From Anaerolineae bacterium (lineage in GTDB: Bacteria; Chloroflexota; Anaerolineae; 4572-78; J111), in the NCBI GenBank assembly GCA_023382535.1, contig JAHDWA010000004.1:203542-267541 (forward strand): DNA of 64,000 nucleotides. Reading direction: 5' to 3'. The notes beneath the pieces are model-generated. The model saw only the letters and a list, made by a program, of their open reading frames with translations, was not told where the DNA came from and did not search any database. Both the position numbers and the translations under genes were made by a program. This document shows positions 33,666 to 43,443 of this stretch, piece by piece; position 1 is the first letter of the stretch, and each line of letters starts with the position of its first letter.

Positions 33666-35306
33666 TCACTGATTGATCTCTTTATTGATCAGATCCAGAT
33701 CACGCTTGATCGTATCGGCCGCCCGCAGCGACAGGGCGGCAATGGTCAACGTAGGGTTAGCAGTCCCAACGGTGGGGAAGACGCCGCTGCCCAACAGAAA
33801 CAGGTTGGGGTGATCGTGGCTTCGCTGGTCCGCGTCTACCACCGAAGTTTTGGGATCACTCCCCATCCGGTACGTGCCCATGACATGCCCCGCGCCCTGG
33901 TGTTCCTGGCCGTGCTCAATATAGACAGCGCCCATGGCCCGGAAAACCTCTTCACTGACCCGGCGCGCTTCGGCCATCCCTTTTTTTACAAACTCGTCAA
34001 GCCGGTAGTGAATCTGGGGGCGGGGTATGCCAATGGCATCAACCTGGTCAAAGGCGGGCGTAATCCGGTTTTCCGGTTCGGGCATCTGCTCCACCAGGTT
34101 AGCAAAACGGATTTGGCGCGACACATGCGCTCTTAACTCCTCAACCAGCGCTTGTCCACGAAACCCCTTCCCAATCAACTCAGTCGCCAGGGTGGTGGGC
34201 GCTGTGCCTGGAAAGCTCCAGCCGTCTTCGCCAATGGCCATGCGGAAGGCTGAGTGGTCCCGCCGAAATTCTCCATCCCGCATGTGCTCGATGCCGGCAT
34301 TCTCCAGAGGTGAGCGGAAGGGGTAAAGCGGTTCGGCGGCCAAAGCCCAACTGAGCTGGATAGGATGGTCCATCAAGTTGCGGCCGACCTGATCGCTGGA
34401 GTTGGCTGCGCCGTTGGGCAGGGCATCTGTCCGAGACATCAGCAGAATTTTAGGCGTTTCGATGGCGTGGGCGGCCAGAACAAAGATGTAGCCAATGGCC
34501 CGCTGTTCGCGGCCATCCGGCCGTTTGAAGCGCAGGCCGGTAACCCAGCCATCGCTGTTGACCTCGACCTGATGAACGACCGCTTGATCCACTACCTGAA
34601 CACCCAAGTCCAGAGCTTTTTGAACGTGAACCGAGGCGTCATACTTGGCGGCAATGGGACAGATGGGCACGCAGGTGGCATTGCCGCAGCAGGGCGGACG
34701 GCCATCATAAGTGACAGAGTTCCGCGCCTGGGGGGTGAGATGAACCTGGAGACCCAGCTTTTCCACGGCCAGGGCCACCTGTTTATCCAGGTAGGTCAAC
34801 GGCAGTGGTTGTAAAGGATATTCCCCACTCCGCGGCGATCCCAAATCCTGGCTGCTGTCCCCGGCGACGCCCAGGGCTTGTTCCGCCGCCCCATACCAAG
34901 GTTCCAGATCAGCGTAACTGATGGGCCAATCAGCCCCTACGCCATACAGCGACCGCAGCCGGAAGTCGTTTGGCAGATGGCGCAGCGAGGTGCCGAGCCA
35001 GTGCCAGGTGGTGCCGCCTACCCGCCGCTCGTAAGTGCTCTTGAACAGATCAGGTCCTTTCTGAACATAGTAGCCCTCTAAGTCAATAACGGTGGGGCGA
35101 GGGGCGTAGGGCGTATCGGGATAGGGTGACTCCGGGGTTTTGGCGACGGCATTCCGATAATTGGCGACCGCCTCCGCCCGATTCACCGGCGGGCCGGCTT
35201 CCAGGACCAGAACCTTAACCCCGGCCTGGGCTAATTTCCAGGCAACCAGCATCCCCGCCACTCCCGCTCCGACAATTACAATGTGTGCTCTTAATGACTC
35301 TGCCAC
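33666..35306 (-). CDS. GMC-type FAD dehydrogenase, catalytic subunit (FAD-GDH/sorbitol dehydrogenase type)
   Basis: The 546-residue flavoprotein has the FAD motif HIVIVGAGVAGMLVAWKLAQ, the GMC C-terminal HVMGTYRMGSDPKTSVVDAD and NLFLLGSGVFPTVGTANPTL. Near residue 206 it has CCGNATCVPIC; the spacing C-x4-C-x3-C matches the cysteines that hold a 3Fe-4S cluster in bacterial FAD-glucose dehydrogenase, so direct electron transfer out of the enzyme is expected. It starts with GTG after AAGGAG. The small subunit with Tat/lipoprotein signal is encoded just upstream and probably carries this partner across the membrane. Confidence 0.9.
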   Translation of the reverse strand: MAESLRAHIVIVGAGVAGMLVAWKLAQAGVKVLVLEAGPPVNRAEAVANYRNAVAKTPESPYPDTPYAPRPTVIDLEGYYVQKGPDLFKSTYERRVGGTTWHWLGTSLRHLPNDFRLRSLYGVGADWPISYADLEPWYGAAEQALGVAGDSSQDLGSPRSGEYPLQPLPLTYLDKQVALAVEKLGLQVHLTPQARNSVTYDGRPPCCGNATCVPICPIAAKYDASVHVQKALDLGVQVVDQAVVHQVEVNSDGWVTGLRFKRPDGREQRAIGYIFVLAAHAIETPKILLMSRTDALPNGAANSSDQVGRNLMDHPIQLSWALAAEPLYPFRSPLENAGIEHMRDGEFRRDHSAFRMAIGEDGWSFPGTAPTTLATELIGKGFRGQALVEELRAHVSRQIRFANLVEQMPEPENRITPAFDQVDAIGIPRPQIHYRLDEFVKKGMAEARRVSEEVFRAMGAVYIEHGQEHQGAGHVMGTYRMGSDPKTSVVDADQRSHDHPNLFLLGSGVFPTVGTANPTLTIAALSLRAADTIKRDLDLINKEINQ

Positions 35307-35331
35307 TGGGTCTCTTACTCCTTGTTGGTAA

Positions 35332-36015
35332 TCAATTGGCGCTGCTCGCTTCTTCCTGGGATAAACTTACCTGGTGGACCCGGGGCATCGGCCCCGCGTT
35401 CGGTCTTTCCGCCCAAAAGCCGGGGCGAGGACCGCACACCGTGAGAGGCTTGGTAAAGTTAAGGGCCTGCCAGGCCAGGGCCTCCGTAGTGGTGGCGACA
35501 ACCTGTTCGCCGTTCTCCTCATAAATGCCCGTATACCAGTACTCGATGATTTTATCGGCCAGGGCGCGCGTGCTTTCCTGCTCGAAGATACGCTGATCTA
35601 GGCCCTGGGGGAGGGCCGGGCCTTGAAAACCGGCCTGCTCGTACAACTCGGCCAGCGTCACTTTGGTTTCCGCATTTTGCAGGCTTTGCCGATAGACTTG
35701 GCCCAGGATGGGGTTCAGGCCGGTGAAGCCGGTCAGCACCATCGAGAGAACCATAAACTGGTCCAGACTTAACTCACCCTCCTGAGAGGTGGTGACTATT
35801 TCGGGCGGGCTGGGCTGCGGGCTGGCAAGGACCCTGGCCGGCGTTGGTGTGCCCCAGCGGGCAACTTCCTGCTGCATCTGCTCCTGGCTCAGCCCGCATC
35901 CGGCTAATAGACCTCCGGCAAAAAGAGCGGATAAACCCTGGACAAACTGCCGTCGGCTGAGATGAACTTCTGACCGTTCCTGGGGGAGTGGGGAAGTTGA
36001 TCCTTTGTTTGGCAT
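35332..36015 (-). CDS. Small subunit of sugar/sorbitol dehydrogenase complex (Tat lipoprotein)
   Basis: The 227-residue protein has a Tat-type signal LSRRQFVQGLSALFAGGLLA followed by a lipobox LLAGCG, and the C-terminal pattern of sorbitol dehydrogenase small subunits: ALAWQALNFTKPLTVCGPRP then GFWAERP. Such subunits act as hitch-hiker chaperones that export the flavoprotein folded in the cytoplasm. AAGGAAAACAGT precedes the ATG. It lies between the two GMC genes and 25 bp before the catalytic subunit, so the pair should form one complex. Confidence 0.87.
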   Translation of the reverse strand: MPNKGSTSPLPQERSEVHLSRRQFVQGLSALFAGGLLAGCGLSQEQMQQEVARWGTPTPARVLASPQPSPPEIVTTSQEGELSLDQFMVLSMVLTGFTGLNPILGQVYRQSLQNAETKVTLAELYEQAGFQGPALPQGLDQRIFEQESTRALADKIIEYWYTGIYEENGEQVVATTTEALAWQALNFTKPLTVCGPRPGFWAERPNAGPMPRVHQVSLSQEEASSAN

Positions 36016-36067
36016 ACTGTTTTCCTTATTTAACTCAAGTGGCTGTGTGTGGCTGTCGGCGATACCC

Positions 36068-37936
36068 CTATGTGATCAGGCGACCTGGGTCCCTCAGATA
36101 CTTGTCTTTGAGACCGTCGCCGACCAGATAAGCCAGGGCCAGGAGCGGACCGGTGGGGTTCAGCCCCGGATTCTGGGGATAGAGCGCCGCCCCGGTCACA
36201 AAAACGTTGGGTGTATCCCAGACCTGGCCGTACTTGTTGGTCACCGAGCTGCCAGGGTCGGAGCCCATGATTGCCCCGCCGGTGCAGTGGGTACTCTGGT
36301 AGGAATGGACGTTGTAAGGTTCAAGTTCTGCGGTGAAAGAGATACGGGTGGGTTTCATCTGCTCCATGATCTCTTTGCAGCGGGCCGCCAGGTAGCGATA
36401 CAGGTTGTAGTCATTCTCATGAAAATCGTAGGTAATACGCAAGAGCGGAAAGCCGTAGGCATCCTTATAGGTCGGATCGAGATCGAGGAACTGATCTTCG
36501 TAAGGCAGGCTTTCACCCTGGATGCCGATACCGATGTAGCTGTCCCAGTTCCGGCGCAGGTTGTCTTTCCACGCCTGGCCCCACTCCGAGCCGCTGCCGG
36601 CCAGGCTGCCCACCTCGGCCGCGACCTGGGGGCGCTTCCGCTGGCCCTGGTTGCCGTCGCCGTCCTCGTCACCTTGACTGCCGTATGACTCCATACTTAC
36701 CACCGGCAAATTGAGGGTCGAGGACAATGGTTCGCGCTCACCGCCGCCGCAGGCAATGGAAGCGCCGCCGATGAAGTCAAGCTCGCTGTGGTCGAAATTA
36801 TCGGCGTTAAAATCGTGAATGAGGTCCTGGAGGCAGCTATTGCCCATAAACTGGTTGAACCGCCGGCCCTCGAAAAAACCGGTGACCGGGCCTTGCACCA
36901 ACTGATAGGTGTAGTTTTTACCCACCATCCCCCGGTCGTTGCCGATGCCGTTTGGATGGAGACCACCGCGAGAAAGGAGGAGCAAACGGACGTTAGTTAA
37001 AGTATAAGCGGAGAGGATGACGATGTCAGCCGGCTGGGTGTGTTCTTCGCCGGTCGCCTGGTCAATGTAGCTGACCCCGGTAGCGAGGCCGTTTGTCCCA
37101 ATATTGACCCGGAAAACTTTACAGTTAGTTCGAATCTCATATCTCCCCGTATCCAGGGCCAGAGGAAGGTGATCGGTAATGGCGCTGGCTTTGGCATCCA
37201 CTTCGCAGCCGTAGCGGGTGCAGAAGCCGCAGTACAAACAGCCGGAGCGGGGCCGTCCCGACAGGCCGGTGTACGCCTGCGACAGAATAGAGGCCGGCTG
37301 GGGGAAGGGGTGATACCCCAGCTCCTGGCAGGCCTGGGAGAACATATCGGCGGGGATGCTCCGCACCAACGGCGGCAAGGGATACGGGCGGCTGCGCGGC
37401 CCTTCGAAGGGATTGCCGCCCTCGACCAGCTCGCCACTCACCTGGGCAGGCAGACCGGAGACACCAATATCGTGTTCAACCTGGGTGTAGTACGGCTCCA
37501 GCTCCTCGTAAGTCAGCGGCCAATCCTGAATCCGGTTGCCTTCCGGGAGTTTGTCCTCGCCATAGCGTTCGATGTGATGGGTGCGATACTTCATATCGGA
37601 GGGGTAGAAGCGCCAGGTCTGCGCCGCCCAATGAATCCCCGCGCCGCCAATACCCTGGCCGGGGTGGAAGGAGCCGTACTGGCGGATGGGCAAAGAGGGC
37701 AGGCGGGGATTGGGCCGCCAGGTCCAGCTCTCAATCCCCAAATTGACCATCATGGCCTTGCGAATCCGGTAGCGCAGCGGGTCGTGGTTGTGTTCAAAAT
37801 CCGGGGTAGCCCAACGGGCGGGACCTTGCTCCAGAGAGACCACCCGCAGCCCGGCCCCGGTCAATTTCCAGGCCAGGATTCCGGCGGTCCAGCCCGCCCC
37901 GACAGTGACCACATCCACTTTCTTCTGTACTGCCAC
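36068..37936 (-). CDS. GMC-type oxidoreductase, gluconate 2-dehydrogenase alpha-like
   Basis: The 622-residue flavoprotein starts with KVDVVTVGAGWTAGILAWKL (FAD motif), carries a Cys-rich box GCLYCGFCTRYGCEVDAKAS near residues 230-250, and ends with the GMC catalytic region HCTGGAIMGSDPGSSVTNKY and FVTGAALYPQNPGLNPTGPL. Cysteines in this box are typical of the membrane gluconate dehydrogenase alpha group and may bind an Fe-S cluster. The GTG start has GAGGAGG 7 bases upstream. The gluconate-dehydrogenase subunit 3 gene is 14 bp upstream, so these two are a second complex alongside the sorbitol-type pair. Confidence 0.9.
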   Translation of the reverse strand: MAVQKKVDVVTVGAGWTAGILAWKLTGAGLRVVSLEQGPARWATPDFEHNHDPLRYRIRKAMMVNLGIESWTWRPNPRLPSLPIRQYGSFHPGQGIGGAGIHWAAQTWRFYPSDMKYRTHHIERYGEDKLPEGNRIQDWPLTYEELEPYYTQVEHDIGVSGLPAQVSGELVEGGNPFEGPRSRPYPLPPLVRSIPADMFSQACQELGYHPFPQPASILSQAYTGLSGRPRSGCLYCGFCTRYGCEVDAKASAITDHLPLALDTGRYEIRTNCKVFRVNIGTNGLATGVSYIDQATGEEHTQPADIVILSAYTLTNVRLLLLSRGGLHPNGIGNDRGMVGKNYTYQLVQGPVTGFFEGRRFNQFMGNSCLQDLIHDFNADNFDHSELDFIGGASIACGGGEREPLSSTLNLPVVSMESYGSQGDEDGDGNQGQRKRPQVAAEVGSLAGSGSEWGQAWKDNLRRNWDSYIGIGIQGESLPYEDQFLDLDPTYKDAYGFPLLRITYDFHENDYNLYRYLAARCKEIMEQMKPTRISFTAELEPYNVHSYQSTHCTGGAIMGSDPGSSVTNKYGQVWDTPNVFVTGAALYPQNPGLNPTGPLLALAYLVGDGLKDKYLRDPGRLIT

Positions 37937-37950
37937 AACAATACCTCCTC

Positions 37951-38910
37951 TTAATGGCCTCGATGATGATGTTCTGATCCGCTGACCGGCAGAACAACAT
38001 TGGGCTGCTCCACAGGCTGACCCGGGTTGAAGGCATGGAGTTGAGCCAGGCTCTGGGGGTCAAGCGAAGTACCCTCGGTGCGGACGTCAGCGGGGGTATA
38101 AGCCCGCTGCGCACCGGGATAGCCGATCAATTTCCAGCCAACCATGTTGCGATTTCCGCCATAGGCCGGATCGCTGAACATACCTTCACCGGTATAGCGG
38201 CGAAGGACATGAAAGAACTGCTCGGGGTTGAGCGGTTCAAAGCCGGTGGCCTGGTTATCGGCCAGAGCGAAGACGATCTGATCCTGCTCGTCTTCGCTCT
38301 GGTCCACAAAGCTGCTGCCGAACTGCTCATTCGCATAACGGTCTACGGCAGCCAGGCCCAGGCGAAAGACCTCGCGTGGGGTCATGATGGATTGGTAGCC
38401 ATACCGCTCGATTTCGTCTGCCGAAATCCAGATAACCGGATAGGGGCCCGCTTCACCCTCCTCCGGCGGACTGTCGCCTTCGTAGGTTTGGGCGAACGGC
38501 GGCTGGCGGTAGACCGCCTCAGCAAAGCCTTCGCTGTAGGCCAGCAGATTATCTATGTAGTAGACAACACCGGCCTCCCGCGCGCCGGGATCATCAGGCG
38601 TGCCGGGCAGAATGCGGGCGGTGAGAGCTTCGACGGTGCGCGCTTCATGGGGCGTGAAAAACTTGAGCACGTCGGGTGGGGGTTCGGCGGGAGGGTAGGG
38701 AACGGCCGGGTACTGATTGGCGGTCGGCAGGGGTGTACCCGTAATCCCGCTTGCCGGCGCTTCGCCCGGCTGGCAGCCAGTGGTGGCCAAACCGATGCTG
38801 CCGGCGACCGCCACCCCCGCGCCTTTGAGAAAGCTTCGCCGCGAAATTAACGTTGATTGCTCTGGCTCGACCTGCGGTGTAACAGAGCCTTTCTTCCTGG
38901 ATGGAGCCAT
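37951..38910 (-). CDS. Gluconate 2-dehydrogenase subunit 3 family protein (Tat-exported)
   Basis: The 319-residue protein has a Tat signal ISRRSFLKGAGVAVAG followed by a Cys in a lipobox-like ATTGCQ. The subunit 3 domain is visible in FFTPHEARTVEALTARILPG, REAGVVYYIDNLLAYSEGFA and MFSDPAYGGNRNMVGWKLIG. It ends in a short His-rich tail, GSEHHHRGH, which could bind metal. AAGGAGG precedes the ATG. It likely escorts the 622-residue flavoprotein through the Tat system and stays in the complex. Confidence 0.88.
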   Translation of the reverse strand: MAPSRKKGSVTPQVEPEQSTLISRRSFLKGAGVAVAGSIGLATTGCQPGEAPASGITGTPLPTANQYPAVPYPPAEPPPDVLKFFTPHEARTVEALTARILPGTPDDPGAREAGVVYYIDNLLAYSEGFAEAVYRQPPFAQTYEGDSPPEEGEAGPYPVIWISADEIERYGYQSIMTPREVFRLGLAAVDRYANEQFGSSFVDQSEDEQDQIVFALADNQATGFEPLNPEQFFHVLRRYTGEGMFSDPAYGGNRNMVGWKLIGYPGAQRAYTPADVRTEGTSLDPQSLAQLHAFNPGQPVEQPNVVLPVSGSEHHHRGH

Positions 38911-38923
38911 TTTTGACCTCCTT

Positions 38924-39376
38924 TTACTCAGATTCTATCAATCCTGCTGCCCATCCTTCGTTGTCGTCCCGTTTGAGCGTATAGAGGTAGGCGGCCATAT
39001 CGCGCGCGTCCTGTTCGGTCACGCCCATATCCGGCATGGCGGTGCCTGGCTCAATCGCCTGGGGAAACTGAATCCAGCGCAGTAGATTATCGGGCGTGTT
39101 GATCAGGGTGCCGGCGATGTAACGCCGCTCGGCCCAATCGTCAAGCGGCGGCCCGACGGTAGCGTTTGCGCCCTGCACCCCTGGAATCGTATGGCAGGTG
39201 TCACAGCCGTAATCCCGGAGGGCCTGCTGACCGCGCTGCGGGTCGCCGCCCGGCATTAGGGGGGCTGCTGGTGAAGGGGCACTCTCTCCACAGGATGCCA
39301 AAATAACTAAGCTGGCAGTAATTACTAATAAGGCGGAGAGCCTGGGCAGATGGTATTGTTTTAGCTCATTCCACAC
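38924..39376 (-). CDS. Monohaem c-type cytochrome lipoprotein
   Basis: A lipoprotein signal (LSALLVITASLVILASCG) precedes a class I cytochrome c domain: haem motif CDTCHTIPG, GPPLDDWAERRYIAGTLINT, and a candidate axial Met in AMPDMGVTEQDARDMAAYLY. I prefer the GTG with GAGGAGG about 11 bases upstream; a GTG ten codons earlier (39406) overlaps the CtaG stop but has no ribosome binding site. It sits between the dehydrogenase subunits and the oxidase genes, which makes it the obvious electron carrier between them. A cytochrome domain is also fused to CoxB. Confidence 0.88.
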   Translation of the reverse strand: MWNELKQYHLPRLSALLVITASLVILASCGESAPSPAAPLMPGGDPQRGQQALRDYGCDTCHTIPGVQGANATVGPPLDDWAERRYIAGTLINTPDNLLRWIQFPQAIEPGTAMPDMGVTEQDARDMAAYLYTLKRDDNEGWAAGLIESE

Positions 39377-39402
39377 GGTTCTGTGTACCTCCTCTACCTG
39401 AG

Positions 39403-40425
39403 TCACAAAATTGGAGTATCGTGTCTGGGTATCTCGGACATCTGGACTATCTGCCGCTGGTTCTCACCGTGGTTATCCTGCCGCTCCAGAGCCTGGAGCC
39501 ATGAACTCAGTAACACCAGGGCGGCCACGAGGTAAACAACACCGGCCGGCACCCACATAATGACCCCGGCCAACTGCTGGTCCTCCAGCGGAGTCAGGCC
39601 CCAGGCCGTTGTAGTTGAGGTATAAGTCCCGTACCAGGGCCTCGGCGAAAAGGTCATGAGCGCCCCCAGACCGCCGCTTTGGAGAGCCATGGTGAAGACA
39701 TACAACAACCGGCCAGGTCCACTCGCCACATGTCTACGGCTGAAGGGAGACATGATCGCCCTCCAGAAGAGAAGGCCAGTACCGAAGAAGCTGAGATGCT
39801 CCAGGGCGTGTAAAGTTTCGTTTTGTAAGGCTGCCTGGTAGAGAGCGGGGACATGCCAGGCCCAGAGCGCCAGCGTGTGCAGCGTCCACACCAGCAGGGG
39901 TTGGGTGAGAATGCGCCAGCCTGCCCGTAACCCTCTCTGCCGCTGCCACCACCGCCCCAGCCCGCGCTGCCACCTTCGCGGAACAGACCAAATGAGTGCG
40001 GCCGGCGGCGCGCCCAGCACAAGCAGCGGCGCGGCGACCAGGATGAGAATGACATGCTGGACCATATGCGCCGAGAAAAGCGCCTCACTCAGCGCGTCAA
40101 GCGGCGAAATGAGCGCGATGAACAGGGCTATCAGTCCGCCCCCAAACGCAGCCGCCTGCCACCCGGTCACCCCTCGACCCAGGCCCGCCCGCCGCCACAG
40201 GGTTGTTACGCCGCGCACATAAGCCCAGCCGCTTAAGCCTAACCCCACCAGCAGGAGCAAGTCCCAGCTCCAGGCATCCCACACATCGTGCGGCATTGGG
40301 GGCAACCCTTCGTGAGCCAGGGCCAGGGATGCCGGCATCAAGAATGCAAGCAGGAGACCGGCCAGCCAGGGTAAGAGATACCTAAGCTCCGCAGAAAAAC
40401 TTCGTCGAAAGGCAGCGTGTTTCAT
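39403..40425 (-). CDS. ctaG: Cytochrome c oxidase assembly protein CtaG (caa3 type)
   Basis: The 340-residue polytopic protein has several hydrophobic segments after a signal-like start and the CtaG landmarks FSAHMVQHVILILVAAPLLV, LGAPPAALIWSVPRR, HTLALWAWHVPALYQAALQN and HALEHLSFFGTGLLFWRAIM, with His residues suited to copper handling. Proteins of this family (Bacillus CtaG type) are needed for caa3 oxidase formation. GAGG precedes the ATG; the gene follows the small membrane protein by 2 bp and precedes the lipoprotein cytochrome. Confidence 0.9.
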   Translation of the reverse strand: MKHAAFRRSFSAELRYLLPWLAGLLLAFLMPASLALAHEGLPPMPHDVWDAWSWDLLLLVGLGLSGWAYVRGVTTLWRRAGLGRGVTGWQAAAFGGGLIALFIALISPLDALSEALFSAHMVQHVILILVAAPLLVLGAPPAALIWSVPRRWQRGLGRWWQRQRGLRAGWRILTQPLLVWTLHTLALWAWHVPALYQAALQNETLHALEHLSFFGTGLLFWRAIMSPFSRRHVASGPGRLLYVFTMALQSGGLGALMTFSPRPWYGTYTSTTTAWGLTPLEDQQLAGVIMWVPAGVVYLVAALVLLSSWLQALERQDNHGENQRQIVQMSEIPRHDTPIL

Positions 40426-40427
40426 GA

Positions 40428-40835
40428 TTAACAGGGCCTCAGGATCAGAGCCGGGATGCCGGTGAGGAGAATAAGCAGGGCAAACAGCCCGCTCAATAAC
40501 ACACCCGCCAGGGCCATAAATATCGGGGATTTTTCGGCCCGGCCTCGATTACCCTGATCGGATTCGTCCCGCCTCATTCTTTGCCACTTTTGATAGGCCA
40601 CAAAGCCGGCATAAAGAGTGGCCAGGAGCGCGACCAGGGTCAAGCCAATAATGGTGGCCGATAGGGCGCTCAAGCCCAGAAGATTAAACCGCAGCAGACC
40701 CAGCTTGCAGGCAAATTCAGCTAAAGCGTAACCGGCCATAAAGTACACGCTCCAAATTAGCGGGCCGGCCAATAAGCCAAACCACAGCGCCCAAAGATTG
40801 CGGGTTTCGGCGGATGGCGTCGGATATATCGTCAT
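40428..40835 (-). CDS. Small membrane protein of the oxidase cluster, 135 aa
   Basis: Three hydrophobic segments (LWFGLLAGPLIWSVYFMAGY, a long middle one around LSATIIGLTLVALLATLYAG, and MALAGVLLSGLFALLILLTG) are separated by a basic loop (KWQRMRRDESDQGNRGR). Unnamed proteins with this GLLAGPLxW start are often found beside cytochrome oxidase genes; an assembly or stabilising role is inferred only from position. AGGAG precedes the ATG. Confidence 0.72.
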   Translation of the reverse strand: MTIYPTPSAETRNLWALWFGLLAGPLIWSVYFMAGYALAEFACKLGLLRFNLLGLSALSATIIGLTLVALLATLYAGFVAYQKWQRMRRDESDQGNRGRAEKSPIFMALAGVLLSGLFALLILLTGIPALILRPC

Positions 40836-40859
40836 AAATCTTTCTCCTACCTCAACTAC

Positions 40860-43430
40860 TTACCCTAGCCCATACGGCGCTCCATACAGCGCGGCAAAGA
40901 TGACCACCCAGGTGGCGATCATGGCGTACCAGTACAGGCTCACGTTCTCAACTGTCGAATGGCGGCGGGCGGTGTACTGTCCCTGCCAGGCCCAGAACTG
41001 GATGATGCCGTTCATTATCAGCCCACCCAACAAAACCAGGAAGGCAAAGCCGCCCAGCGTATAAAAGAGCGAACCGTAGGCATTGATCTGCCAGTCAAAA
41101 CTGAGCTGGCTGTAATCAAAGAGCTGCACGCCCAGGGCCAAAACGCCCAGGATAAAGGCTGCGGCTAACCCCAGCCGAAGATGGCGCTGCTTTCCGGCCC
41201 GGATACGGCTGGCGGCCCAGTAAGTCGCTCCGCCGCTCAGCAGCAGCAGCACGGCGCTGATAACCGCCAGGGGCCAATTGGGGAGGGGAATATTGCCGAG
41301 CGGCCAGACCGCATTCTCCAGGCGGAGATAAAAGTAGCTAAAGAGGAAGCAGCCCAGGGCAATCCAGATGATCAGAATGGCGAGTAACATGCCGCCTTTG
41401 GCGACCGCCCGGCTGCCGCTGGTGCGCACCGGGATGCCGTGTTCTCGTTCAAAAGCCTCCTCTTCCTCCTCGCTGATGGGCGCCTTGGTCGGCCAGTTCC
41501 AGGCGATAACGCCGATGATAGTGACCAGCGCACCTGCCGCGACCAGGAACCGGTTGGTGAAGATTTCCGCCCCAAAGATGATGATGACCCCTACCGCTGT
41601 AATAAACGGCCAGATGGATGGCCCGGAGACGCGGAAGATTTCCTCCGGCCGGGCATCCACCATTGATGTCACCAGCGCCGCCCGCCACCGGGTCGGCCAC
41701 TTGGCCAGGGCGTCCAGCAGTTTGACGGTCCGCTCATCCCCCTCGTGCAGGCTTGCCTGTTCCCATAACGGGTGGCGGCTGCGGACAATGGGCAGGACGG
41801 CAAAGCCGTAGTTGATCGGCGGGGAGGCGCTGGACCACTCCAGGGTATCGGCGTTCCAGGGATTTTCACCGGCCGGCTCGCCGCCCCCATTAAAGACGCT
41901 TGAGAAGAAGTTCCAGACAAAGACCAGGATCCCCAGGGCCAGCATAAAGGCCCCAATCGTCGAGATCAGGTTGTAAATATCCCAGCCCAGGCCGGCCTGA
42001 TAGGTGTAGACCCGGCGCGGCATGCCCAGCAACCCGACAATGTGCATCGGGAAGAAGGCCACATTAAAGCCGATGAACATCAGCCAGAAGTTCCAGCGGC
42101 CCAACGTTTCGTTGAGCAGCCTGCCGCTGTACTTGGGCAGCCAGTAATACAGCGCCCCGAAGAGGGGAAAGGTCACGCCGCCAATCAGCACGTAGTGAAA
42201 GTGAGCTACCACAAAATAGGAATCATGCACCTGCAAATCGAAAGGCACGACCGCCACCATGACCCCGGTTAGACCACCCAGGACGAAGATAAAGAAAAAG
42301 CCCAGCACAAACAGGAACGGTGTCTTAAAAACAGGCCGCCCGCCCCAGATAGTAGCCAGCCAGGCAAAGACTTGCACTCCGGCAGGCACAGCGACCATGG
42401 TGCTGGCGGCGGCAAAAAAGGTCGTCGCCACTTGGGGCAGCCCCACTGTGAACATGTGATGTGCCCACAGCCCAAAGCTGATGAAACCGGTGGCAATGAG
42501 GGCGGCGACGACGAAGGTGTAGCCGGCGAGGGGCCGGCGGGAGAAAACCGGGATAATCATGGACAGCATGCCCGTCGCCGGAAGAAACTGGATATAGACT
42601 TCGGGGTGGCCGAAAATCCAGAACAAATGCTGCCACAGCAGGGAACTGCCGCCGGCCGTAGGATCGTAAAACTGCATGCCCAGATTGCGGTCCAGTTCAA
42701 GCAGCAGGCTGGCGACGATCAGCGGGGTGAAAGCGAACAGAATCATAAAAGCCGTGACCAGCATGGCCCAGGCGTACAGCGGCATCCGGCCCAGAGTCAT
42801 TCCCGGCGCGCGCATGCGCAGGATGGCAATGATGATCTCAACACCGGCGGCGATAGCGGCCACCTCGGCCACGCCCAGGGCCAGCACCCAAAAATCCATG
42901 GGCAGCCCCGGCGAGAATTCGGGACCGCTCAGCGGGGGATAGGCAAACCAGCCCGCATCCGGGACTGTACCCAGCAGAAAGCTGGCATAAAAAAGGAGGC
43001 CGCCCATTACAAAAGTGAAATAGCTAAATGCCCCCAGCCGGGGGAAGGGCATCTCCCGGTTGCCCAGCATAAAGGGTAAGACCAGGATAGCAAAGCCTTC
43101 GACGATGGGCACGACAAAAAGATACATCATGGTTGAGCCATGCATGGTGAACAGGCCGTTAAAAGTCTGCGGGCCGACGAAGGTGTTCTCCGGCACGATC
43201 AGTTGCCAGCGGATCAGCAGGGCATTGATCCCGCCCAACAGAAAGAGGGCAAAGGCAGTGCCGATGATGCGGCCGGCAACGGCATCATTTTGGACCGCGC
43301 TCAACCAGCCCCACAGGCCGGGCGGGTCGGCCCATTGGCGCTCCAAGGGATCTTTCGACTTATACGCTGGGCCAGGCGAGGGCAAGCGCGGCTGCGCCTG
43401 TTCAGATGCACCGGTAACGGTGGTGGTCAT
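40860..43430 (-). CDS. ctaDE: Cytochrome c oxidase subunit I-III fusion
   Basis: Residues ~40-570 are subunit I: HGSTMMYLFVVPIVEGFAIL, LFWIFGHPEVYIQFLPATGM (CuB His and cross-linking Tyr; the Glu marks an A1-type D-channel), GLWAHHMFTVGLP (CuB ligands) and VAHFHYVLIGG (haem ligands). After a hydrophilic linker rich in Glu (APISEEEEEAFEREHGIPV) residues ~655-856 are subunit III-like, with GCFLFSYFYLRLENAVWPLG and FDWQINAYGSLFYTLGGFAF. CoxA-CoxC fusions are known in several caa3 lineages. AAGGAGG precedes the ATG; the gene follows coxB by 13 bp. Confidence 0.93.
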   Translation of the reverse strand: MTTTVTGASEQAQPRLPSPGPAYKSKDPLERQWADPPGLWGWLSAVQNDAVAGRIIGTAFALFLLGGINALLIRWQLIVPENTFVGPQTFNGLFTMHGSTMMYLFVVPIVEGFAILVLPFMLGNREMPFPRLGAFSYFTFVMGGLLFYASFLLGTVPDAGWFAYPPLSGPEFSPGLPMDFWVLALGVAEVAAIAAGVEIIIAILRMRAPGMTLGRMPLYAWAMLVTAFMILFAFTPLIVASLLLELDRNLGMQFYDPTAGGSSLLWQHLFWIFGHPEVYIQFLPATGMLSMIIPVFSRRPLAGYTFVVAALIATGFISFGLWAHHMFTVGLPQVATTFFAAASTMVAVPAGVQVFAWLATIWGGRPVFKTPFLFVLGFFFIFVLGGLTGVMVAVVPFDLQVHDSYFVVAHFHYVLIGGVTFPLFGALYYWLPKYSGRLLNETLGRWNFWLMFIGFNVAFFPMHIVGLLGMPRRVYTYQAGLGWDIYNLISTIGAFMLALGILVFVWNFFSSVFNGGGEPAGENPWNADTLEWSSASPPINYGFAVLPIVRSRHPLWEQASLHEGDERTVKLLDALAKWPTRWRAALVTSMVDARPEEIFRVSGPSIWPFITAVGVIIIFGAEIFTNRFLVAAGALVTIIGVIAWNWPTKAPISEEEEEAFEREHGIPVRTSGSRAVAKGGMLLAILIIWIALGCFLFSYFYLRLENAVWPLGNIPLPNWPLAVISAVLLLLSGGATYWAASRIRAGKQRHLRLGLAAAFILGVLALGVQLFDYSQLSFDWQINAYGSLFYTLGGFAFLVLLGGLIMNGIIQFWAWQGQYTARRHSTVENVSLYWYAMIATWVVIFAALYGAPYGLG

Positions 43431-43443
43431 GCTTCCTCCTTGA

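Noticed and set aside
37040..37954. A 304-codon plus-strand open frame opposite the 622-residue GMC gene
   Set aside because: The minus strand carries clear FAD and GMC motifs; the antisense frame lacks any start signal or domain.
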